Positions 53,087-61,491 of a stretch of 64,000 nucleotides of DNA are shown piece by piece (the first letter of the stretch is position 1; every line of letters starts with the position of its first letter). The notes under the pieces are model-generated. The model saw only the letters and a list, made by a program, of their open reading frames with translations. It did not search any database and was not told the origin of the DNA. A program made the position numbers and the translations under genes. This DNA comes from Bog-756 sp963727075 (GTDB taxonomy: Bacteria; Actinomycetota; Acidimicrobiia; Acidimicrobiales; RAAP-2), in contig CAVSET010000003.1 in assembly GCA_963727075.1 (NCBI GenBank), forward strand, positions 124,001 through 188,000. The letters are read 5' to 3'.

Positions 53087-53525
53087 TCAGGCGGACGGTC
53101 GGTTCCCTCCCACTTGGGCCAGATAGCTGCCCAGGTCCCGGTAGTCGCGGTGCTCCCCCACCGGCCCCTCCTCCGAAACGGCCCCGATCGACACGCCGCG
53201 GAGCTCGAACCGGTGAGCGGCCTGGCCCTCGGCCCGCTGACCCGGGGTAGCGGTGATCCGGGTCTCGAGCGCGAACATCGACCCGTCGGTCTGTCGGGTC
53301 AGCACGGTGATCTCCAAGTCGGGTGACCACCGGTTAGCGGCTTCGCACATCTGGCGAATCCCGACATGACCTACGAACACCGTCGCCGTGGGCACATCCT
53401 CGTAGCGGACATCGGCCGTCAGGCACTCGAGCAGTCCGTCGAGAAGTCGTCCGCCACACCGGCCGGCCCGGGGATGCGCCGCCCACGCTTCGACGTAGCG
53501 GTCCAGTCAAGCGACGCCCATGCAT
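53087..53525 (-). CDS. nuclear transport factor 2-like (SnoaL) protein, one frameshift
   Basis: ATG at 53525 behind GGAGGAAC: MHGRRLT, then at about 53508 one extra base must be removed to continue DRYVEAWAAHPRAGRCGGRLLDGLLECLTADVRYEDVPTATVFVGHVGIRQMCEAANRWSPDLEITVLTRQ..FALETRITATPG and ending LGSYLAQVGGNRPSA. About 145 residues, right for the NTF2/SnoaL cone fold. Such proteins are often isomerases or cyclases on small hydrophobic substrates. Confidence 0.7.
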
Positions 53526-53781
53526 GTTCCTCCTTGCCTCGTGGCCGGCCGCGAGACGGCTGGCTCGGACGTGGAGAGCGTAACAATCGCTCCCATCGAC
53601 CACCCCTCCCGTCGTCGGTGGCCTGCCGCGCCGCTGAAACCGAAATCCGCTCCGCCAACGGCGCGCCATCACTGCATCGACCTCATTTCCCCACTACGTT
53701 TCTCCGACGGGGAGCGGTCCCCCGAGGAGCACGTTGGCTGCCGGAGCAACTTTGGTTGCGTGGGAGGTCGGAGGTCGAGTC

Positions 53782-55398
53782 GTGGTCACAGAAATCGCGG
53801 GCCCAGTATTTACGGAGCGCCATGAAAAGGGTCTGAAGTCCGGCGCCCTCGGACTCATCTCGAGCACCGTGATCGGAGTGGCTTCGACGGCACCGGCCTA
53901 CAGCCTGGCGGCCACGCTCGGCTTCGTGGTCGCCGCGATCGGGCTACAAGCCCCCATCATCACCATCCTCGCCTTCATTCCGATGCTCTTCATCGCCTAC
54001 GGCTACAAGGAGCTGAACAGCGTCGACCCCGACTGCGGCACCACGTTCACCTGGGGGGTCCGGGCGTTCGGCCCCAAGACGGGCTGGATGGGGGGTTGGG
54101 GCATCGTGGCCGCCGACGTGCTGGTCATGGCCAGCCTGGCCCAGGTGGCCGGGCAGTACGTGTTCCTGCTGTTCAACGCCAACGGCATCGGCCAGAACCC
54201 GACCAGTGGCTGGGTGCTACTGGTCGGCATCGCTTGGATCGTGCTGATGACCCTCATCTGCTACGTGGGCATCGAGGTGTCGGCCAACTTCCAGAAGGTG
54301 CTGCTCGGCATCGAGCTCACCATGCTGTTCGTGCTGTCCATCTGGGCGCTCATCAAGGTCGGGAACGGCTCCGCACCGGTCGGGCACCTCACCCCGGCGT
54401 GGAGCTGGTTCAACCCGTTGTCTGTCCCGTCGGCATCCGCCTTCATCAACGGGGTGCTGTTGATGCTGTTCATCTACTGGGGATGGGACACCACCGTGTC
54501 GATCAACGAGGAGACGGCCCAACCCCACACCGTTCCCGGTCGGGCCGCGGTCCTCTCGACGGTCATCCTGTTGATCACCTACGTTCTGGTGGTCCTGTCG
54601 ACCCAGTCCTACGCCGGCATCGGTACCACTGGGATCGGGCTGGGCAACCCGAACAACCAGAACGACGTGCTCTCCGTCCTCGGTCACTCCGTCTTCGGCA
54701 CCTCGGGGTTCGGCAATTTCCTGTTCCACCTGCTGTTGTTGATGGTGCTCAGCTCGGCCGCGGCATCGACGCAGACGACCATCCTCCCGACGGCCCGCAC
54801 CACGCTGGCCATGGGCGTGTACAAGGCCATCCCCTCCGCCTTCTCCCGGATCCACCGGCGATTCTTGACCCCGACGGTCTCGACCGTGGTCATGGGGGCC
54901 GTCTCGATCATCGTCTACGTCATCATGAACCACATCTCCGCCGGCTCGATCATCAGGGACGCCGTGTCGGCGCTGGGCGTGATGATCGCGTTCTACTACG
55001 GCCTGACCGGCTTCTCGTGCGCGTGGTACTACCGGAGCACGCTCGGTGAGAGCGCTCGCAACCTCTGGCTACGGGGCATCTTGCCGGTGCTCGGGGGCCT
55101 CCTCCTGTACGGCGCGCTCGGGTACAACCTCTGGTTCTACTGGCGACCCACCGATTCGTTCACCACCTGGCACATGTCCTTCTGGCCCCACTGGGACATC
55201 GGCGGGGTCTTTCTCATCGACATGGTCGCCCTCATCCTCGGACTGGTGCTGATGTTCACCCACGCCGCCGTGCGACCCCCGTTCTTCCGGGGCGAGACCC
55301 TCAACCGTGACACGCCGACGCGTGTTCCCGACGACATCGGCGTCCCGGTCGGGCTGTTCGGGGTCGACACCAACCCTGACCCCGACCCGAATCCATAG
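53782..55398 (+). CDS. APC family amino acid permease
   Basis: 538 residues from the GTG at 53782 with GGAGG seven bases upstream (an earlier TTG at 53734 is less likely). About 12 membrane segments: GALGLISSTVIGVASTAPAYSLAATLGFVV opening motif of the APC superfamily, IYWGWDTTVSINEETAQP, LSSAAASTQTTILPTARTTLAMG, and a C-terminal pair of helices around IDMVALILGLVLMF. Resembles amino-acid or ethanolamine transporters of actinobacteria. Monocistronic, followed by ohr on the other strand. Confidence 0.88.
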   Translation: MVTEIAGPVFTERHEKGLKSGALGLISSTVIGVASTAPAYSLAATLGFVVAAIGLQAPIITILAFIPMLFIAYGYKELNSVDPDCGTTFTWGVRAFGPKTGWMGGWGIVAADVLVMASLAQVAGQYVFLLFNANGIGQNPTSGWVLLVGIAWIVLMTLICYVGIEVSANFQKVLLGIELTMLFVLSIWALIKVGNGSAPVGHLTPAWSWFNPLSVPSASAFINGVLLMLFIYWGWDTTVSINEETAQPHTVPGRAAVLSTVILLITYVLVVLSTQSYAGIGTTGIGLGNPNNQNDVLSVLGHSVFGTSGFGNFLFHLLLLMVLSSAAASTQTTILPTARTTLAMGVYKAIPSAFSRIHRRFLTPTVSTVVMGAVSIIVYVIMNHISAGSIIRDAVSALGVMIAFYYGLTGFSCAWYYRSTLGESARNLWLRGILPVLGGLLLYGALGYNLWFYWRPTDSFTTWHMSFWPHWDIGGVFLIDMVALILGLVLMFTHAAVRPPFFRGETLNRDTPTRVPDDIGVPVGLFGVDTNPDPDPNP

Positions 55399-55457
55399 AC
55401 CGCCGACCCGCCTGCCTCCCTCCGGGGTGACGGCGCGGTCCCGCCGGACCATAGGGG

Positions 55458-55886
55458 TCAGACCACGGCGAGTGCGACCTCGATATTGCCCCGGGTGGCG
55501 TTGCTGTAGGGACACACCCGGTGGGCCCCCTCGACCAGCGAGCTCGCCGTGGCCTGGTCGACGTCGGGGATGTGAACCTCGAGCGCCACGGCCAAGCCGA
55601 AGCCCCCACCCTCGATCGTGCCGATGGTCACACGCGCCGTGACCGTGGAGGTTCCCGTGTCGACCTTGCGTCGGCGGGCCACGACGGCGAGGGCGCTCTG
55701 GAAGCACGCCGCGTAACCCGTGGCGAACAGCTGCTCGGGATTGGTCCCGCCACCGGGTCCGCCCATCTCGACCGGTGGCCTCAGGTCCACCTCGAGCAGG
55801 CCGTCGCTGGTGCGGGCGTGGCCGTCCCGGCCTCCGTCCGCGGTCGCTTCCGCCGTGTACAAGGGCTTCACGAGATCCGTCACCAT
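55458..55886 (-). CDS. ohr: organic hydroperoxide resistance protein (OsmC/Ohr family)
   Basis: 142 residues. LYTAEATADGGRDGHARTSDGLLEVDLRPPVEMGGPGGGTNPEQLFATGYAACFQSALAVVARR with the first redox Cys in AACFQ, and VEGAHRVCPYSNATRGNIEVALAV with the second Cys. This is the classic Ohr pattern: it reduces organic peroxides with lipoyl or dihydrolipoamide donors. No OhrR-like regulator is adjacent. Confidence 0.92.
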   Translation of the reverse strand: MVTDLVKPLYTAEATADGGRDGHARTSDGLLEVDLRPPVEMGGPGGGTNPEQLFATGYAACFQSALAVVARRRKVDTGTSTVTARVTIGTIEGGGFGLAVALEVHIPDVDQATASSLVEGAHRVCPYSNATRGNIEVALAVV

Positions 55887-56026
55887 GGCTGGGCTCCCTC
55901 TCTCCGGTATGCCGGAAGTGCTCTGCCTCTTCGCAACCTCGCAACGGCTTCGGATGTTCCCCCTTCGTTGTCGCCCGCCATGCCATCGGCCGGCACGACC
56001 TTCACCTCCGGTAGCGTGTTCGGTCC

Positions 56027-57904
56027 ATGCCCCTTCTGCAGAGGGACGACGCCGACGAGGCCGAACGATCGGTGACGACTGATCCGACTCGAGGCGTCAC
56101 CGGGGGCGACGTGGTCCGGACCGTCGTCGTCTTGGCGGTGTATCTGGTCGTGGCGGTGATCCTCAACTGGGACACCTGGTCCACCGGGGCGGCCTCGCAC
56201 ATGCAGGCCGGGGGCGACCAATTCACCACCACGTGGTTCCTCCGGTGGTTCCCGTTTGCCGTGGCCCACGGACACAACCCCCTCTTCACCGACTACGGCA
56301 ACTACCCGTTCGGGGTGAACCTGTTGAACAACACCAGCGTCCCACTGCTGGGTCTGGCCGGGGCACCGGTGACCCTTCTCTTCGGACCGGTCGCCACGTT
56401 CAACACGCTGACCACACTGGCCCTGGCCGGATCGGCGGCGGCGGCGTACTTCTTCGCCCGGCGGTGGACACGCTGGCGTCCAGCCGCCTTCGTCGCCGGC
56501 CTGCTCTACGGGTTCTCGCCCTACGAGATCGCCGAGAGCAACGGCGGACATCTGAACCTCACCTTCGTGGTCCTCCCGCCGCTGATCCTGCTGGCCGCCC
56601 ACGAGGTGATCATGGGACCGCCGCGGTCCAGCCGGACCTGGGGCATCGCCCTCGGGCTGCTCGTGGTGGCCCAGTTCTTCGTCTCCAGCGAGATCCTGGT
56701 CTCCACCATCATCATCGGGGCCAGCTGTGTGGTGGCGGCCGCCCTCATGGGTCATCGCTCGGTCCGGTCGCGCCTCCGCCGGGCGGCGGTGGGGAGCGGG
56801 TGGGCGCTGGGTGTGGCCGCCGTGCTGTTGGCCTATCCGGTGTGGTTCGCCCTGCGTGGCCCGGCCCATATCAACGGCCCCATCCAGCTGGTTCCCGAGG
56901 CCTACCGGGCCGACCTGCTCGGGCCGCTGGTGCCGAACGTCTACTCCTGGCTTGCCCCCTCCGACCTGGTCCGGGTGGCCAACGGTTTCGCCAACAGCAC
57001 GTCGGAGAACGGCACCTACCTGGGCATCACCCTCCTCGCCACCCTGGCGGTGGGCACCATCGTGTTGTGGCGGCACAGCGCGGTCCTCCGGGTGGCGGCC
57101 GTGGGAGGTGCGGTCGCCTTCGTCCTCTCGCTGGGCGGCGGCCTGGTGGTCCACCGGCCGCCCGGTGCCCTCCTCACCGGCTTCCCCTTGCCCGAGCGGG
57201 TGTTCACCAAGTTGCCGCTGTTGGCCAACACCATCCCGGTGCGCTACTCGTTGTACGTCACCCTTCTTGCCGGCCTCGTCCTGGCCATCGTCCTCGACCG
57301 CCTCCACACTGCCGTCGGGTCCCGACCGGAACGAGTCCCCGGCGGACCACGCCCACCGGCCGCCCGGTGGGCGTCGGTGCTCCCCGCGTTGGTCGCCGCG
57401 GTCTGCCTGGTCCCGCTGATCCCGGCCGGCCCGGTCCGCGGGGTGACACCGATCGGGGCGCCGTCCTATTTCACCTCGGCCTCGTTGGCCGGCACCCCGG
57501 CCGGGCGGGTGACCCTCCTGTACCCCTTCCCGTCGACCCCCTCTCCGGAGGGGCAGCTGTGGCAAGCCATGGCGGGTATGCACTTCCGGTCGCCCGGTGG
57601 GTACTTCCTCGTCCCGGACGGACCAGGCCAGAAGATCGGCTTCTCACCTGCGCTCGGCTACGGGGCCGACACGCTGACCGCTCGGGTGCTCGTCGGCCTG
57701 TACCACGGCCGTCCCCCGGTCGAGACCGCCGCGCTGCGTTCGGCCCTGCTGGCCCAGTGGGGCTCGTGGCACGTCTCGAGCCTGGTGGCGGTGTTCGGCC
57801 CGGTCTCCCAACCGGCCGCGTCCCGACAGTTCATGACCTGGCTGGTGGGAAGGCCACCGGTACCGGTCGACGGTGTCGATGTCTGGGACCACCTCCCGAG
57901 CTGA
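56027..57904 (+). CDS. polytopic membrane protein, GT-C glycosyltransferase-like
   Basis: 625 residues with about 10-11 membrane segments. After TVVVLAVYLVVAVILNW comes a loop with DQFTTTWFLRWFPFAVAHGHNPLFTDYGNYPFGVNLL, the kind of acidic, aromatic-rich first extracellular loop seen in GT-C enzymes and DUF2079/YfhO-like proteins; then FSPYEIAESNGGHLNLTFVVLPPLILLAAHE. The C-terminal soluble part includes RVTLLYPFPSTPSPEGQLWQAMAGMHFRSPGGYF. Likely transfers a polyprenyl-phosphate sugar outside the membrane, but no donor or acceptor can be named. Confidence 0.65.
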   Translation: MPLLQRDDADEAERSVTTDPTRGVTGGDVVRTVVVLAVYLVVAVILNWDTWSTGAASHMQAGGDQFTTTWFLRWFPFAVAHGHNPLFTDYGNYPFGVNLLNNTSVPLLGLAGAPVTLLFGPVATFNTLTTLALAGSAAAAYFFARRWTRWRPAAFVAGLLYGFSPYEIAESNGGHLNLTFVVLPPLILLAAHEVIMGPPRSSRTWGIALGLLVVAQFFVSSEILVSTIIIGASCVVAAALMGHRSVRSRLRRAAVGSGWALGVAAVLLAYPVWFALRGPAHINGPIQLVPEAYRADLLGPLVPNVYSWLAPSDLVRVANGFANSTSENGTYLGITLLATLAVGTIVLWRHSAVLRVAAVGGAVAFVLSLGGGLVVHRPPGALLTGFPLPERVFTKLPLLANTIPVRYSLYVTLLAGLVLAIVLDRLHTAVGSRPERVPGGPRPPAARWASVLPALVAAVCLVPLIPAGPVRGVTPIGAPSYFTSASLAGTPAGRVTLLYPFPSTPSPEGQLWQAMAGMHFRSPGGYFLVPDGPGQKIGFSPALGYGADTLTARVLVGLYHGRPPVETAALRSALLAQWGSWHVSSLVAVFGPVSQPAASRQFMTWLVGRPPVPVDGVDVWDHLPS

Positions 57905-58033
57905 CACCGTTCCGGTGGACGGAACGTCACGGGGGAGATGGGCGGGTCCGGTGTTAGATTGCGGCGCCGCACCGTGGGCGGCCGACGCCCCGCGAGGTCG
58001 GGCGGACCGCCCCAGGTCGACGGAAGGGGACCC

Positions 58034-58339
58034 ATGCACGCGTTGATCGGCTACCTGGACTTCAAGCCCGAGGAACGCCGGCAGACGGTGGCTGCCCTGC
58101 GGGCCGTGAGCGAGCGGAGCCGCCAGGACGACGGGTGCGTGGACTACTGGTGGGCCGAAGACGTGGGCACGCCCTGCCGGTTCCGATTCTTCGAGTGCTG
58201 GGCCTCCGAAGAGGCGTTCCGGGCCCATCAGGCCCAGCCCTACGAGGAGGCCTTCATGGCCGACCATGTCCCGCGGATCACCGACGCCGACGCCTACGTC
58301 CTGGCCGTCACCGATCGACGATCAGCCCTGGGGGACTAG
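58034..58339 (+). CDS. antibiotic biosynthesis monooxygenase (ABM) family protein
   Basis: 101 residues from ATG 58034 (GGAAGGGG before it). MHALIGYLDFKPEERRQTVAALRAVSERSRQDDGCVDYWWAEDVGTPCRFRFFECWASEEAFRAHQAQPYEEAFMADHV is the single ferredoxin-like barrel of ABM/quinol monooxygenases; the W-residues line the cavity. Precedes a dehydrogenase by 3 bases, so it is cotranscribed with it. Confidence 0.82.
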   Translation: MHALIGYLDFKPEERRQTVAALRAVSERSRQDDGCVDYWWAEDVGTPCRFRFFECWASEEAFRAHQAQPYEEAFMADHVPRITDADAYVLAVTDRRSALGD

Positions 58340-58342
58340 ACA

Positions 58343-59272
58343 GTGCGGGGAGTGAGGAGCACCGTCGAGGGGGTCCGGGTGGTCCCGACCGATGGCGGGG
58401 TCCGTCAAGGCGTGCGGGTGTCGGTGGTCAGTTCGGGGATCTGCGCCTCCGACCTCCACCTGGCCTCGTTCGGGCCGTCCCCGGTCACCCTGGGCCATGA
58501 ATTCTCCGGACGGCTCGACGACGGCACCCGCGTCGCGGTTCTCCCCGCGGTGGCCTGCGGCGACTGCGATCGTTGCCGGGCCGGCCACGACCAACAGTGC
58601 GCCACGGTGCTCGGGGCCATGTACGGGGTGAGCCTCGACGGTGGTCTGGCCGATGAGGCCTGGGTCGATCCGACCTGTGCCAAGGTCGTCCCCGCCTCAC
58701 TCCCCCTCGAGCAGGCCTGCCTGGTCGAGCCGGTGGCCGTGGCCCTGCACGGGGTCAACCGCGCCGGGATCCGGCCGGGGGCCCGGGTCCTCGTCGTCGG
58801 CGGCGGACCGATCGGCCTCTGCACCGTCGCCGTCGCCCGGAGCATCGGGGCCGATGTCGCCCTCGTGGCCCGCCATCGGCGGCGGATCGAGGCCGGGGAG
58901 CAGCTCGGAGCCGGAACCCCCGGGTCGGGCTACGACATCGTCCTCGATGCGGCCGGAACCCAGCGCTCCCTCGACACCTGCTTGCAGCGGGTGCGTCCGG
59001 GCGGCACCATCGGGGTCATCGGCACCTTCTGGGACCCGGTCACCCTCGGATCGGGGTTCCAGTTGAAGGAGGTCACCATGCTGCCGGCCTTCACCTACGG
59101 CCACCACCACGGCGTCCCCGAGTTCGTGACGGCGATGGGCATCCTCGAGTCGCTGCCCGGCCTGGCCGAGACCATCGTGACCCACCATTTCTCCCTGGAC
59201 GAGGCCCCCGAGGCCTTCCGGGTGGCCGGGGACCGGGCGAGCGGCGCCATCAAGGTGGTCGTCCATCCATGA
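58343..59272 (+). CDS. zinc-binding alcohol dehydrogenase
   Basis: 309 residues from GTG 58343. Catalytic zinc: Cys in SGICASDLHLA and GHEFSG; structural lobe CGDCDRCRAGHDQQC; Rossmann motif VLVVGGGPIGLCTVAVA. Shorter than most because the N-terminus is brief. It probably oxidises a secondary alcohol or an amino alcohol. In an apparent unit with the ABM protein and the amidohydrolase. Confidence 0.82.
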   Translation: MRGVRSTVEGVRVVPTDGGVRQGVRVSVVSSGICASDLHLASFGPSPVTLGHEFSGRLDDGTRVAVLPAVACGDCDRCRAGHDQQCATVLGAMYGVSLDGGLADEAWVDPTCAKVVPASLPLEQACLVEPVAVALHGVNRAGIRPGARVLVVGGGPIGLCTVAVARSIGADVALVARHRRRIEAGEQLGAGTPGSGYDIVLDAAGTQRSLDTCLQRVRPGGTIGVIGTFWDPVTLGSGFQLKEVTMLPAFTYGHHHGVPEFVTAMGILESLPGLAETIVTHHFSLDEAPEAFRVAGDRASGAIKVVVHP

Positions 59273-59312
59273 GGACCGCTCCAGGACGGACGGGGGTGGC
59301 GCCCTGACCCGG

Positions 59313-60600
59313 ATGGTCCTCACCCATGCCCGCGTGGTCGACGGTGACGCCGGCGCCCTCGACGATGCCCACGTGGTGGTGGAAGGCGAGCGGATCGCGG
59401 CGGTGGGCGGCGGCCCGGTGGTCACCCGTCCCGACGACCGGGTTGTCGACCTCGGGGGCCGGACCGTGATGCCCGGCATGGTGAATTGCCATTTCCACGC
59501 CACCTACCACGACCTCGGTCGCCGGCCCGCCCCCTTCGGGCTCGAAGAGCCCATGGCGCTCCAGGCCGTCCGGGCGGTGAACAGTCTCGAGCTGTTGGTC
59601 CGCAGCGGGTTCACCAGCGCGGTGTCGGCCGGCGCCCCGTTCGCCATCGACGCCTCCATGAAGGTCGCCATCGACCAGGGCCTGATCACCGGCCCCCGGC
59701 TGGTCCCCTGCAGCCGCGACGTGAGCACCACCGGCCATGCCGGGGATCGGAGCTATCCACCGCACTGGGATGTGCGCGCCCTGGGCGCCATCCGCCGAAG
59801 CGACGGTGCCGAGGAGTTTCGCCGAGCGGTGCGGGCCGAGATCAAAGAAGGGGCGGAGATGATCAAGATGTTCGTGACCGGTGGTCACGGGACGATCGGG
59901 CCCAAGGACCAGATCGAGATGACCAGGGAGGAGATGGCCGCCGGGATCGAGGCCGCCCATCTCCGGGGCGCAAAGGTGCGTGGTCACATCGCCAACCGTG
60001 AGGCCCTCATGATGGCCCTCGACCTTGACATCGACGTCGTCGACCACGGGGACGGCCTGGACGACGAATGCATCGAGCGGATGGTGGCGTCGGGGACGCC
60101 ACTGGTGCCGTCGATGATGTTCCCGGCCCGCCTCCTCGAGTCGATGGGGGGATCGACCCTGGGATTCACCGACTCCATGAGAGCGGACATCGAGGCCATG
60201 GCCGAGATCCTCCCCAAGGCCAACGCCGCGGGCGTGCGACTGGTCCTCGGGGACGACTACGGCGCCATCTTCTTCCCGCACGGGCTCTACGCCGACGAGT
60301 TGGCCTACTACGTCGAGGAGATCGGCATCCCGAGCGTCGACGTGATCCGATGGGCCACCAAGTACGGAGCCGAGCTGATGGAGCGCGGCCACGAGCTCGG
60401 CACCGTCGCCGAGGGAAAGCTGGCCGACCTCCTGGTGGTGGACGGGGACCCCCTGGCCGACGTCGCCATTCTGACGGACCGCGCCAATCTGCTCGCCATC
60501 ATGAAGGGTGGCTGCCTGGTGAAAGACGAGCTCCCGGACCGTCTCGCCCCACCCCTCGACGACCCGGCTGAACGAGCGGGCGCCCGGCCGGGGCCCCGAC
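59313..60600 (+). CDS. amidohydrolase (metal-dependent, imidazolonepropionase-like), C-terminus replaced
   Basis: About 430 residues before the junction. MVLTHARVVDGDAGALDDAHVVVEGERIAAVGGG (beta sandwich), MPGMVNCHFHATYHDL (HxH), IKEGAEMIKMFVTGGHGT (Lys), VRGHIANREALMMALDLDIDVVDHGDGLDDE (His ligands), LVLGDDYG (Asp) and the C-terminal sandwich LADLLVVDGDPLADVAILTDRANLLAIMKGGCLVKDE. The family's usual end is reached just before 60600; the frame then continues into unrelated sequence, so the stop of the true gene is lost. Homologues hydrolyse prolyl dipeptides or cyclic amides. Confidence 0.85.
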
Positions 60601-60610
60601 GGAACTGCTC
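60590..60610. other. probable chimeric assembly junction
   Basis: Within a few bases of 60600 the sequence changes from actinobacterial (GGGGCCCCGAC, high GC) to lower-GC planctomycete-like DNA. Right of the point, a reading frame ELLDARITKTTRRQAADALWASVS begins that is not related to the amidohydrolase. Codon use and gene content differ from here to the window end. Confidence 0.75.
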
Positions 60611-61052
60611 GACGCCCGAATCACTAAGACAACGCGGCGTCAAGCTGCTGATGCTCTGTGGGCGTCCGTATCGAGAAGTCTTCTATGCCGCGCCGACCTA
60701 CGCCGCCGTGGTCAAAGCGGGTAGCTCGTGGGATGCTTGGACAACGCCGGTCTATCACTGCCGGGCATCGGAAAAGGCTGTGGAAATCGAGGTGACGGTG
60801 CCCAAAGGCGTTTCGGGAACCTTGCGATTGTATGTGCTCGATTCGGACACTTTTGTCGGCGGCCGAAAACAGACCGTGACCGTGGCCGGCAAGTCGTTGG
60901 GCACCGTGAACGGATTTCAAAAAGGTCGCTGGTTGGAACAACCGCTAACCGCGGTGGATACGGAGTCGGGGACGATTCTCATTCGTGCCGAAAACGCCCG
61001 CCAGGGGGCGAATGCGGTGATCTCGATGATCGAGTGGGTTGAAAAAGGATAA
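60601..61052 (+). CDS. C-terminal fragment of a planctomycete-type exported/carbohydrate-binding protein
   Basis: About 150 residues ending at 61052. VFYAAPTYAAVVKAGSSWDAWTTPVYHCRASEKAVEIEVTVPKGVSGTLRLYVLDSDTFVGGRKQTVTVAGKSLGTVNGFQKGRWLEQPLTAVDTESGTILIRAENARQGANAVISMIEWVE looks like a beta-sandwich (carbohydrate-binding type) that closes large planctomycete glycosidases. There is a small frame change near 60680. The gene's 5' part is missing because of the junction. It is open in-frame with the amidohydrolase by accident. Confidence 0.5.
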
Positions 61053-61491
61053 AAGAGAATTCGAGCCCAGGTTCTCCGAACCTGGGTGGCTCGGCCACGA
61101 GAGGCTAGGTCAGGAATCGTCCTTGCAGCATAAACCCCTTGGGGAGTGAAAAAGGGGTCGCCCATAACCGCCGTTGTGTCAGGAGTCATATTCTTGCTCA
61201 GTCTTCCTCTAAAACCAACGATTTCTGGTGCCTTCGATCCATTCTACATACCAGTCTGTCGAGGGTTGAACAACCGAGATTTCAAGCTCCGAAGCATTCG
61301 GATATTGCTGATCAGGAGCACGAGTGTAACTGTTCATGGCTCAGCAGGCGAGCCGATTGCGGCTTTGCAACGACCCGCCACTCGCACTCTCTTTCCGAAC
61401 GCGTTCGTATTCTCAACACGTTTCGGTTGTTACTGCAGGACGGATTCAGAAATCCTCCCTACGTGCCCGATGCTTCAGTTGTGTCGAACGA
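61053..61491. terminator. intergenic region with a strong hairpin
   Basis: 439 bp with no convincing gene. A perfect 9-bp stem (CCCAGGTTC/GAACCTGGG, 61066-61074 with 61078-61086) with a TCC loop lies 14 bases after the fragment's stop; it lacks a U-tract and could be a terminator or a dispersed repeat. Small frames in the rest show no family-like sequence. Confidence 0.45.

Noticed and set aside
59313..61052. Amidohydrolase fused to a beta-sandwich domain as one 579-residue protein
   Set aside because: The fusion coincides with a sharp change in composition and an interrupted second reading frame of planctomycete type; it is better explained by a chimera.
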